Below are positions 51,098 to 58,688 of a stretch of DNA of 64,000 bases, piece after piece. Below the pieces are notes generated by a model. That model was not told the DNA's origin, ran no database searches, and was given only the letters and a program-made list of their open reading frames with translations. Each line of letters starts with the position of its first letter. Positions within the stretch are counted from its first letter, which is position 1. This DNA is from JBLEFH01 sp047345645 (GTDB lineage Bacteria; Pseudomonadota; Alphaproteobacteria; Rhodobacterales; Rhodobacteraceae), in NCBI GenBank assembly GCA_047345645.1, contig JBLEFH010000010.1. One strand, 5' to 3'. The position numbers and the translations under genes are program-made.

Positions 51098-51874
51098 ATG
51101 GCCTATGAAACGCTGATTACCGAAACCGAAGACGCGGTTGGCATTATCCGGCTGAACCGGCCGGACGCGCTCAACGCGCTGTCGAGCCAGCTCCTCGGCG
51201 AGCTCGCCGATGCGGTGGACGCGATGGACCGCAACGAGAAGATTCGGGTGATCATCCTGACCGGCTCGGAAAAAGCCTTCGCGGCGGGCGCGGATATCAA
51301 GGAGATGTCCGAAAAGAGCTTCGTCGATATGTATATGGGCCGGTTCTTCAACACCGATGCGCAGCGGTTTTTGAATTGCCGCAAGCCGGTCATCGCCGCT
51401 GTTCAGGGCTATGCGCTTGGCGGCGGCTGCGAGCTGGCGATGATGTGCGACTTCATCCTGTGCGCGGACACCGCGAAATTCGGCCAGCCCGAGATCAATC
51501 TCGGCGTGATCCCCGGCATTGGCGGTACGCAACGCCTGACGCGGCTTGTCGGCAAGTCGAAGGCGATGGACATGACGCTTTCGGGCCGCTTCATGGACGC
51601 CGAGGAAGCGGAGCGCGCGGGCCTCGTCTCGCGGGTCTTCCCGGCCAAGGAGTTCTGGGCCAAGACCAAGGAAGTGGCCGAGAAGATCGCCGAGAAATCT
51701 CCCCTCGCCCTCATGGCGGGCAAGGATGCGATCAACGCCGCCGAGGAGCTCTCGCTCGCCGATGGAATCAAATATGAGCAGCGGCTTTTCTACGGCCTCT
51801 TCTCCAGCGAGGACCAGAAAGAGGGCATGTCCGCCTTCATCGAAAAGCGCGAACCGCAGTTCCGCGGTAAATAA
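51098..51874 (+). CDS. Enoyl-CoA hydratase
   Basis: 258-residue crotonase-fold enzyme that hydrates trans-2-enoyl-CoA in beta-oxidation or related routes. The acyl-CoA site is AFAAGADIKEM. The oxyanion Gly and catalytic Glu are in YALGGGCELAMMCDF and FGQPEINLGVIPGIGGTQRLTRLVG. The C-terminal SSEDQKEGMSAFIEKR is typical. CAAGGAGAG lies before the ATG. It sits 72 bp after mutM. Confidence 0.95.
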   Translation: MAYETLITETEDAVGIIRLNRPDALNALSSQLLGELADAVDAMDRNEKIRVIILTGSEKAFAAGADIKEMSEKSFVDMYMGRFFNTDAQRFLNCRKPVIAAVQGYALGGGCELAMMCDFILCADTAKFGQPEINLGVIPGIGGTQRLTRLVGKSKAMDMTLSGRFMDAEEAERAGLVSRVFPAKEFWAKTKEVAEKIAEKSPLALMAGKDAINAAEELSLADGIKYEQRLFYGLFSSEDQKEGMSAFIEKREPQFRGK

Positions 51875-51979
51875 ATGCGTTAAAATTGGCGCGAATCGCG
51901 GTGCGGCGCTTGACTCGGGTGCCGCTCACGCGTAAAGACGCGCTTCATCTTTCCAACTTTGAGAGACCGGAATTTATCT

Positions 51980-52252
51980 ATGGCCAATACGCCGTCGTCA
52001 AAAAAGCGGGTCCGCACCAACGCGCGTCGGGCCGAGATCAACAAAAACCGTCGTTCGCGCATGCGGACCTTCATCCGCCGCGTTGAAGAAGCCATCGCGG
52101 GCGGCGACCAGTCCAAGGCTCAGGAAGCCCTGAAATCCGCACAGCCGGAAATCATGCGCGCCGTGACCAAGGGCATCGTCCACAAAAACACCGCTTCGCG
52201 CAAAATCAGCCGTCTGGCTGCCCGCGTGAATGCCATGGGCGCGGCTGCTTAA
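51980..52252 (+). CDS. rpsT: 30S ribosomal protein S20
   Basis: 90-residue basic helical protein starting MANTPSSKKRVRTNARR, with NKNRRSRMRTFIRRVEEAI and KGIVHKNTASRKISRL. The longer frame (start 51959) is rejected. The 5' region is short and the ribosome site is weak. rpsT before dnaA is a usual alphaproteobacterial arrangement. A terminator follows. Confidence 0.97.
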   Translation: MANTPSSKKRVRTNARRAEINKNRRSRMRTFIRRVEEAIAGGDQSKAQEALKSAQPEIMRAVTKGIVHKNTASRKISRLAARVNAMGAAA

Positions 52253-52274
52253 GCTGATTCCCTTACGATTTTGT

Positions 52275-52303
52275 GAACGCGTCCCTAGGGGCGCGTTTTT
52301 TCT
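52275..52303 (+). terminator. Rho-independent terminator after rpsT
   Basis: Stem aacgcgtccc / ggggcgcgtt (one wobble) around a ta centre, then six T. Confidence 0.8.
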
Positions 52304-52471
52304 TTGCGGACAAGCGCTTACAGATGTTCCGCTTTCGGTCCCGTTGATCGGTGTCATGTGACAGCGCTATGACATTTTCACCTCAACAGAATCGGCCCCC
52401 TGGGGCGCATAAAACTGAACAAGAATAGGCGTCGGCCAATTCTTGCGCTTTACTGTATCGTTATAACGTTT

Positions 52472-52485
52472 ACGTTACGTAACGT
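52472..52485. repeat. 14-bp perfect palindrome upstream of dnaA operon
   Basis: ACGTTAC/GTAACGT with no spacer, 48 bp upstream of the proposed -35 box. It could be an operator or a replication-control site. Confidence 0.5.
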
Positions 52486-52532
52486 CCGATTAGATTTATC
52501 TCAGACGAATCTGTGTCAAGCGATACTTTATC

Positions 52533-52561
52533 TTGAAACGCTGTCGGGGCGAGGGCTAAGG
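52533..52561 (+). promoter_or_regulatory. Candidate promoter of the rhodanese-dnaA operon
   Basis: TTGAAA (52533-52538) and CTAAGG (52556-52561) with a 17-bp spacer. The -10 is weak but the geometry is right, 130 bp before the first gene. Confidence 0.5.
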
Positions 52562-52690
52562 TCCGTCGGGTGACTTGGCTGGCACCCGATTTTGGCCCGC
52601 CAGCATGACGAGTTTGAGGCGGCGATCACGGTGCCGTTGGTAAGTAAATGAGAGCATGGCTTGTGAGCCATCGGACGGGGAAACGCGCGC

Positions 52691-53107
52691 ATGACTATTT
52701 CGCAAAAGACCGCTGCGGAAACGATGGAATTATTGGGGCAGACCCCCGATGCGCAGCTGGTCGATGTGCGCAGCCGTGCCGAATTTGCCTTTGTGGGCGT
52801 GCCGGATCTGAGCGGCATTGACCGTCAGGTCGTTCTGCTCCCGATCCGCGATTACCCGGACATGCAGCCCGATCCGCAATTTGCCGATCTGCTCGACTCA
52901 CGTCTTCCGGAAGGCAGCGGCACCGTCTGTTTCATCTGCCGCTCCGGCGCGCGCTCCATGGAAGCCGCCCGCCTTTTCGCCGCGCAGCACCCCGAAGCAA
53001 CCGTCGTGAATGTGTCCGACGGATTCGAGGGTGATCTCGACTGGCAGGGGCATCGCGGCAACGTCAACGGTTGGAAGCAGTCCGGTCTGCCCTGGCGGCA
53101 GAGCTGA
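52691..53107 (+). CDS. Rhodanese-like sulfurtransferase domain protein
   Basis: 138-residue single-domain rhodanese. The active-site loop CRSGARSMEAA carries the persulfide Cys (CxxGxRS), with N-terminal DVRSRAEFAFVGVPD and C-terminal VNVSDGFEGDLD. Donor and acceptor are unknown. It ends one base before the dnaA start and so is coupled to it. Confidence 0.9.
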   Translation: MTISQKTAAETMELLGQTPDAQLVDVRSRAEFAFVGVPDLSGIDRQVVLLPIRDYPDMQPDPQFADLLDSRLPEGSGTVCFICRSGARSMEAARLFAAQHPEATVVNVSDGFEGDLDWQGHRGNVNGWKQSGLPWRQS

Positions 53108-53108
53108 T

Positions 53109-54515
53109 ATGATGGCCGTCTCTGTTGAACATATCTGGGCCGATGCCCTCGTTTCCATCCGTAGCAGCCTTGGCGACGACGCCTGGCGCAACTGGATCGC
53201 CCCGCTGGAGATCGTCTCGATCGAAGGCACCGTGGTGCATCTCGCCGCCCCGAGCAGCTTTATCGGCAATTGGGTCGCGCGCAATTATGGCGATGAGATT
53301 TGCCGCCAGATCAGCGCGGTCGGCCGTCCGGTCAGCCGGGTGATGATGTGCGAGAGCAAGGGCGCGACCGAGGTTGAGGCCGACGCGCCGAAGGCCACCA
53401 ACACGCCCCAGCCGAAAGGCAATGGCGCGGCGGTTCTGGATCTCAGCGCTGCGCGGGCCAAACGCGCCGCGGAGCATGATGGCGCGCCCCTCGATTCGCG
53501 TTTTACCTTTGAAAATTTCGTCGTCGGCAAGCCCAATGAGCTGGCCCACGCAGCGGCCAAGCGTGTGTCCGAAGGCGGGCCGGTGAGCTTCAATCCGCTC
53601 TTCCTTTATGGCGGCACCGGGCTTGGCAAGACGCACCTGATGCACGCGATCGCGTGGGAAATTCAGGAGCGCCAGCCGGGCGCGCGGGTGCTGTTCCTCT
53701 CCGCCGAGCAATTCATGTATCGCTTCGTGCAGGCGCTGCGGACGAAAACCCAGATGGATTTCAAACAGCTTCACCGCTCGGTGGATCTCTTGATGATCGA
53801 CGATGTGCAGTTCATCGCGGGCAAGGAGTCGACGCAGGAGGAATTCTTCCATACGTTCAATGCCTTGGTGGATCACGGCAAGCAGTTGGTGATTTCCGGA
53901 GACCGCCCGCCCGTCGAGATGGATGGGATGGAGGACCGCATCAAATCGCGCCTGCAATGGGGCCTCGTCGCGGATATTCACCCGACCGATTACGAACTGC
54001 GTCTCGGGATTTTGCAGACCAAGGCCGATGGCCAGCGCGAGCGGATGCCGAACCTCAAGATCGCGCCGGGTGTGCTGGAATATCTCGCCCACCGGATCTC
54101 GTCCAATGTTCGGGTGCTCGAAGGCTCGCTGACCCGGCTGACGGCGCTCGCCGATCTGACGGGCCGCGAGGTCACCATGGATATGGTGCAGGACACGCTC
54201 TCCGACACGCTCCGCGCCTCCGAGCGCAAGGTCACGCCAGAAGAGATCATCCGCAAGGTCTGCGAGCATTTCAACGTCAAGCGCTCCGACATGCTTTCGG
54301 CCAAACGGGCGCGGGCGATTGCGCGGCCCCGTCAGGTGGCGATGTATCTGTCGAAGAACCTCACGCCGCGGTCCCTGCCCGATATTGGCCGGGCCTTTGG
54401 CGGGCGCGACCACACCACGGTGATCCATGCGGTCAAGAAGGTCGATGAGCTGATGAAGACCGACAGCGAGCTGGCCGAGGACGTGGAAATGCTGCGCCGG
54501 CTGCTCGAAGCCTGA
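53109..54515 (+). CDS. dnaA: Chromosomal replication initiator DnaA
   Basis: AAA+ initiator of chromosome replication. About 468 residues: N-terminal DnaB-loading domain (1-80), linker (80-125), AAA+ domain with Walker A GGTGLGKTHL (168-177) and Walker B LLMIDDVQFIAGK, then the DNA-binding domain IV with GGRDHTTVIHAVKKVDEL. Two ATG codons in tandem (53109 and 53112) begin one base after the rhodanese stop; there is no separate ribosome site. The frame is open back to 53010 only because it overlaps the rhodanese gene. Confidence 0.98.
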   Translation: MMAVSVEHIWADALVSIRSSLGDDAWRNWIAPLEIVSIEGTVVHLAAPSSFIGNWVARNYGDEICRQISAVGRPVSRVMMCESKGATEVEADAPKATNTPQPKGNGAAVLDLSAARAKRAAEHDGAPLDSRFTFENFVVGKPNELAHAAAKRVSEGGPVSFNPLFLYGGTGLGKTHLMHAIAWEIQERQPGARVLFLSAEQFMYRFVQALRTKTQMDFKQLHRSVDLLMIDDVQFIAGKESTQEEFFHTFNALVDHGKQLVISGDRPPVEMDGMEDRIKSRLQWGLVADIHPTDYELRLGILQTKADGQRERMPNLKIAPGVLEYLAHRISSNVRVLEGSLTRLTALADLTGREVTMDMVQDTLSDTLRASERKVTPEEIIRKVCEHFNVKRSDMLSAKRARAIARPRQVAMYLSKNLTPRSLPDIGRAFGGRDHTTVIHAVKKVDELMKTDSELAEDVEMLRRLLEA

Positions 54516-54593
54516 CCCGGCATTAACACCTGCGGGCTTGACCCCCCTTCCTGAGCGGATAATCTGCGCATCCAACTCTAAGGAGCCCCTTTG

Positions 54594-55712
54594 ATGAAGC
54601 TGATGATCGAGCGCAATGCCCTTCTCAAGGCGATGAGCCGGGCACAATCCGTTGTGGAGCGCCGCAACACCATCCCGATCCTCGCCAATGTGCTGATCGA
54701 AGCGGATGGCGGCTCCGTCAATTTCCGGGCGACCGATCTCGACATCGAGGTGGTGGACAAGGTGGCCGGCATGGTGGAGCGCCCCGGAGCGACCACGGTG
54801 GGTGCGCATACCTTGCATGAAATCGTCCGCAAGCTGCCTGATGGCGCGCAAGTGAGCCTTGAGGATGATGGCCAGTCGGGCCGTCTCGACATTCAGGCCG
54901 GACGCTCGCGGTTCCAGCTGGCGACGCTGCCGAAAGAAGACTTCCCGCAGATGGCGAGCGCGGAATATGACTGCCATTACAAGATCAAGGCGGGCGAGTT
55001 GCGCCGCCTGTTCGACAAGGCGAAATTCGCGATCTCGACCGAGGAGACGCGCTATTACCTCAACGGTGTTTATCTGCATATCGCCGATGGAGCGCAGGGT
55101 CAGGCACTCCGGGCCGTGGCCACCGATGGTCACCGCCTCGCCCGCGTCGATGGCGCGCTGCCCGACGGCGCAGGTGCCGCCCCCGGCGTGATCGTTCCGC
55201 GCAAGACCGTGGGCGAGTTGCGCAAGCTGCTCGAATCCGACGACACCGAGATTGATGTGGCCGTGTCGGAGACGAAGATCCGTTTCTCCACCCCCGAGAT
55301 CGCGCTGACCTCCAAGGTCATCGACGGCACGTTCCCCGATTATTCCCGCGTCGTTCCGCAAGGCAACACCAAGGCGATGACTGTGGATGCCGCCGAGTTC
55401 AAGCAAGCGGTGGACCGGGTCTCGACCGTCTCCTCGGAGCGCTCGCGGGCGGTCAAGCTGGTGCTTGATGAGGACCGTCTGACCCTCTCCGTCAACGCGC
55501 CCGATGCGGGCACGGCGGATGAAGAAGTCGCGGTCGCTTATGGCGACGAGCGGCTGGAGATCGGGTTCAACGCCAAATATCTCTTGGAAATCGCCGAGCA
55601 GATCGACCGCGAAAACGCGGTATTCCTCTTCAACTCGGCCGGCGAGCCCGCGCTGGTGCGTGAAGGCGACGACGAAAGCGCCATCTATGTCGTCATGCCC
55701 ATGCGGGTATGA
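54594..55712 (+). CDS. dnaN: DNA polymerase III beta subunit (sliding clamp)
   Basis: 372-residue processivity clamp of three repeated domains, starting MKLMIERNALLKAMSR. The RRNTIPILANVLI and ATDGHRLAR segments are typical, and the last residues EGDDESAIYVVMPMRV form the C-terminal protein-binding edge. AAGGAG lies 8 bp before the ATG at 54594; the TTG at 54591 is rejected. It follows dnaA and overlaps recF by 4 bp. Confidence 0.98.
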   Translation: MKLMIERNALLKAMSRAQSVVERRNTIPILANVLIEADGGSVNFRATDLDIEVVDKVAGMVERPGATTVGAHTLHEIVRKLPDGAQVSLEDDGQSGRLDIQAGRSRFQLATLPKEDFPQMASAEYDCHYKIKAGELRRLFDKAKFAISTEETRYYLNGVYLHIADGAQGQALRAVATDGHRLARVDGALPDGAGAAPGVIVPRKTVGELRKLLESDDTEIDVAVSETKIRFSTPEIALTSKVIDGTFPDYSRVVPQGNTKAMTVDAAEFKQAVDRVSTVSSERSRAVKLVLDEDRLTLSVNAPDAGTADEEVAVAYGDERLEIGFNAKYLLEIAEQIDRENAVFLFNSAGEPALVREGDDESAIYVVMPMRV

Positions 55713-56776
55713 TCCGGGAGCTTTCCCTCTCGTATTTCCGTTCTCACCGGGCCGCGCGTCTCAGCTTTGACGGGCGGCCCGTTGCTATTTACGGCAATAA
55801 TGGCGCGGGCAAGACCAATATTCTCGAAGCCGTGTCGCTGCTCGTACCGGGGCGCGGCTTGCGGCGGGCAAGCCCGAATGAGTTGGTCCGCCGTCCCGAG
55901 TCGGTGGGCTGGAAGATCACCGCCGCCGTCGGCAACCACGAGATTGAAACATGGGCCGAAGGCGAAGGCAGCCGCCAGACCCGGATTGACGGCAAAGCCG
56001 CCCCGCAAATCGCCCTTGGCCGTATTCTGCGAATGCTCTGGCTCATCCCCGCCATGGACCGGCTCTGGCTGGAGAGCGCCAGCGGGCGGCGGCAGTTTCT
56101 GGACCGGATGGTGCTGAATTTCGTTCCCGATCACGGGCAGGCGGCGCTCGACTACGAAAAAGCCATGCGCGAGCGCAACCGGCTGTTGAAAGACAGCGTG
56201 CGCGATGCGGGCTGGTATGGCGCGCTGGAGGCGCGGATGGCGGAGGCGGGCGCGGCGATGGATGCGTCCCGCCGGGCGGTGGTGGCGCGGCTGATTGCGG
56301 CGCAGAAAGACGCGGCCTCGGCCTTCCCGGCGGCGGATCTGACGCTGGATGGCCGGGAATGGGATCGCGAGTCGTTGGCCGAAGCGCTCGCGGCCAGCCG
56401 CCCGCAGGACATGGCCGCAGGCCGGGCGCTTCAGGGGCCGCATCGCGCGGATCTCGCGGCGGTTTATGCGGAGAAGGGAATGCCCGCCGCGCAATGCTCG
56501 ACCGGGGAGCAAAAGGCGCTGCTGATCTCGCTGATCCTCGCCGCCGCTCGCGCGCTGGCCGCGGAGGGCACGCCGCCGGTGCTGCTGCTGGACGAGGTCG
56601 CCGCCCATCTCGACGAGAGCCGCCGCGCCGCGCTCTATGACGAGATTTGCGCGCTGAACCTGCAAGCCTTCCTCACCGGCACCGAGGCGCATTTATTCCA
56701 AGCCCTCGGCAAGCGGGCGATATATCTTGAGATTGGCGAAACCGAATCCGCGTCGCAGATCAAGGAAATCCCATGA
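55709..56776 (+). CDS. recF: DNA replication/repair protein RecF
   Basis: SMC-like ATPase that loads RecA at gaps. 355 residues. The Walker A GNNGAGKTNILEAVS is at 29-43. The ABC signature-like STGEQKALLISLILAAAR and Walker B LLLDEVAAHLDESRR are near the C-terminus. It overlaps dnaN by 4 bp upstream and a VOC-family gene by 4 bp downstream. Confidence 0.96.
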   Translation: MIRELSLSYFRSHRAARLSFDGRPVAIYGNNGAGKTNILEAVSLLVPGRGLRRASPNELVRRPESVGWKITAAVGNHEIETWAEGEGSRQTRIDGKAAPQIALGRILRMLWLIPAMDRLWLESASGRRQFLDRMVLNFVPDHGQAALDYEKAMRERNRLLKDSVRDAGWYGALEARMAEAGAAMDASRRAVVARLIAAQKDAASAFPAADLTLDGREWDRESLAEALAASRPQDMAAGRALQGPHRADLAAVYAEKGMPAAQCSTGEQKALLISLILAAARALAAEGTPPVLLLDEVAAHLDESRRAALYDEICALNLQAFLTGTEAHLFQALGKRAIYLEIGETESASQIKEIP

Positions 56777-57210
56777 GCCCGCCCCTGAATCCGCATGTCA
56801 CCCTCATCACCCTCGGCGTTGGCGATTTGAAAGCCGCGACCGCATTCTATGAAAAGCTGGGGTTCACGCCCCATGCGGAGAGCCAGCCTGGCGTCACCTT
56901 CATCCAGCTTCAGGGCCTCGCCCTTGGCCTCTTTCCGCTTGAAGAGCTTGCGAAGGATCAGGGCCGCCCGGACGCGCCGCTTGGCACCGGCGCGATCACC
57001 CTCGCCCGGAATTTGCCGAGCGAGGCGGAGGTCGATGCGGCCTATCAGGACGCGCTGGATGCAGGGGCGCGCGCCCTCAAAGCCCCAGAAAAGGTCTTTT
57101 GGGGCGGCTATTCTGGCTATTTTGCGGACCCGGACGGGCATGTCTGGGAACTGGCGCATAACCCCTTCTGGCCGCTCAACGCCGACGGCACCCTCACCCT
57201 GCCCGGCTGA
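56773..57210 (+). CDS. VOC-family (glyoxalase/bleomycin-resistance fold) protein
   Basis: 145 residues: LITLGVGDLKAATAFYEKLGF, then QLQGLALGLFP, and FADPDGHVWELAHNPFW with a metal-site Glu. The metal-ligand pattern is that of lactoylglutathione lyase relatives, but substrate is not known. Its ATG overlaps the recF stop by 4 bp, so it belongs to the dnaA-dnaN-recF transcript. Confidence 0.88.
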   Translation: MSPPLNPHVTLITLGVGDLKAATAFYEKLGFTPHAESQPGVTFIQLQGLALGLFPLEELAKDQGRPDAPLGTGAITLARNLPSEAEVDAAYQDALDAGARALKAPEKVFWGGYSGYFADPDGHVWELAHNPFWPLNADGTLTLPG

Positions 57211-57307
57211 CTGTCATGCCCGCGTCACGAAACTGTGGCGCTATCGTTGCGGTTTATCGGCAAGTTAACGGCGCAAAACGCTGTTCATTTTTGAGAAAGG
57301 AAAACGG

Positions 57308-58558
57308 ATGCGTGGGATTTGGTCTTTGGGGCTCAGCGCCCTGTTGATGGCGTCGGCCAGCATGGGCATGGCGCAGGAAAGCGAGACGGCGGAGGCGGCA
57401 ACGAGCGCGGGTCTCGCGGCGGGCTACGGCCCCCGCCCCGAATTTCTGATCGGGCTGATGGAGGACAGCGAACTAAAAGAGACGCTGCAATCCTGCCTCG
57501 GCCAGACGCCGCAAAAGAGCGATTTTTCCATCGGCCATCGCGGCGCGCCGCTGATGATCCCGGAGCATACCGTCGAGGGCAACCGCGCGGCGGCGTCCAT
57601 GGGGGCGGGCATTCTCGAATGTGACGTGACCTTTACCGCCGATCAGGAACTCGTCTGCCGCCATGCGCAGAACGATTTGCACACGACGACGAATATCCTC
57701 GTCACGGATCTCGCGGAGAAATGCACCACCCCCTTCACCCCGGCCGAGGGCGAGACCGAGGCGAGCGCCGAGTGCCGCACCTCGGACATCACGCTCGCGG
57801 AATTTCGCAGCCTGACGCCGAAGATGGATGCCGCCAACGCGCAGGCGACCACGGCGGAAGAATATCAGAACGGCACCGCCAACTGGCGCACCGATCTTTA
57901 TTCGGCGGGCACCACCCAGATGACCCATGCGGAGTCGATCCGGCTCTTTCAGGAGCTTGGCGCGAAATTCACGCCCGAGTTGAAAGCGCCGAGCGTGGAG
58001 ATGCCGTTTGACGGGTTCACGCAAGAGGATTACGCGCAGAAGCTGATCGACGAATATAAAGCGGCGGGTATCCCGGCGAGCGATGTGTTCCCGCAGAGCT
58101 TTAACCTTGATGATGTCCTCTATTGGATCGAAGCCGAGCCGGAATTTGGCCAGCAGGCGGTCTATCTCATTGACGACAGCTCGATTGAGGGTCTCGACGG
58201 GATGGACCCGGAGACATGGGGCTTCACCCCGGCGGAGCTGAAGGAACAGGGCGTCAACTATGTCGCACCGGCGATCCCCTTCCTCGTGACGCTGGATGAA
58301 ACCGGCCAGATCGTCCCCTCCACCCTCGCCCAGCAACTGGCCGAGGCGGATATCGAGATCATCGCCTGGACGCTGGAGCGCTCCGGCGATCTCACCGATG
58401 GCGGCGGCTGGTATTACAACTCCGTCACCGATGCGATCGACAATGCGGGCGATTACTACGAAGTGCTGGACGTTCTGGCGCAGGATGTGGGCGCCGCGGG
58501 CGTCTTCTCCGACTGGCCGGCGACGACGACCTTCTATGCCAACTGCATGGGGCTTTAA
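57308..58558 (+). CDS. Periplasmic glycerophosphodiester phosphodiesterase
   Basis: 416 residues with a signal peptide (LSALLMASASMGMAQ). The GDPD fold is shown by IGHRGAPLMIPEHTVEG (metal and catalytic residues), ECDVTFTADQELVCRHAQND, and the C-terminal WTLERSG. It resembles GlpQ-like enzymes that release glycerol 3-phosphate from phospholipid head groups. Extra Cys (SCLGQ, EKCTT, ECRTS) suggest disulphides. GAAAGG precedes the ATG. A strong terminator follows. Confidence 0.9.
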   Translation: MRGIWSLGLSALLMASASMGMAQESETAEAATSAGLAAGYGPRPEFLIGLMEDSELKETLQSCLGQTPQKSDFSIGHRGAPLMIPEHTVEGNRAAASMGAGILECDVTFTADQELVCRHAQNDLHTTTNILVTDLAEKCTTPFTPAEGETEASAECRTSDITLAEFRSLTPKMDAANAQATTAEEYQNGTANWRTDLYSAGTTQMTHAESIRLFQELGAKFTPELKAPSVEMPFDGFTQEDYAQKLIDEYKAAGIPASDVFPQSFNLDDVLYWIEAEPEFGQQAVYLIDDSSIEGLDGMDPETWGFTPAELKEQGVNYVAPAIPFLVTLDETGQIVPSTLAQQLAEADIEIIAWTLERSGDLTDGGGWYYNSVTDAIDNAGDYYEVLDVLAQDVGAAGVFSDWPATTTFYANCMGL

Positions 58559-58579
58559 TCCTTAATAAAAACCCAACAG

Positions 58580-58606
58580 AAAGGGGCCGTCGCGGCCCCT
58601 TTTTTA
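58580..58606 (+). terminator. Rho-independent terminator after the phosphodiesterase
   Basis: Stem aaggggccg / cggcccctt with a tcg loop, followed by six T. Confidence 0.9.
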
Positions 58607-58688
58607 AGCGCTTTTCTGCCGCCCTGCCCGTGACATTCCCGGCCCGTAAGGATACAGTCTCGCGAAGGCAAAAAAGGGATGATAACAG

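Larger units (their letters stand above)
52253..52690. other. 438-bp intergenic region upstream of the rhodanese-dnaA operon
   Basis: No gene recognised. It holds the rpsT terminator, an AT-rich middle with a perfect 14-bp palindrome ACGTTACGTAACGT (52472-52485), a second spaced repeat TGTCAT-N11-ATGACA (52352-52374), and a likely promoter at 52533-52561. Two TTTATCT words near 52495 and 52528 are weak DnaA-box-like sequences, but no standard TTATCCACA box was found, so I do not call oriC here. Confidence 0.6.

Noticed and set aside
52490..52535. DnaA boxes / oriC
   Set aside because: Only weak TTTATCT words; no TTATCCACA-type cluster could be found.
53064..55406. 780-codon minus-strand frame
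   Set aside because: Antisense to dnaA and dnaN, with composition typical of a shadow frame (His-, Arg- and Leu-rich).
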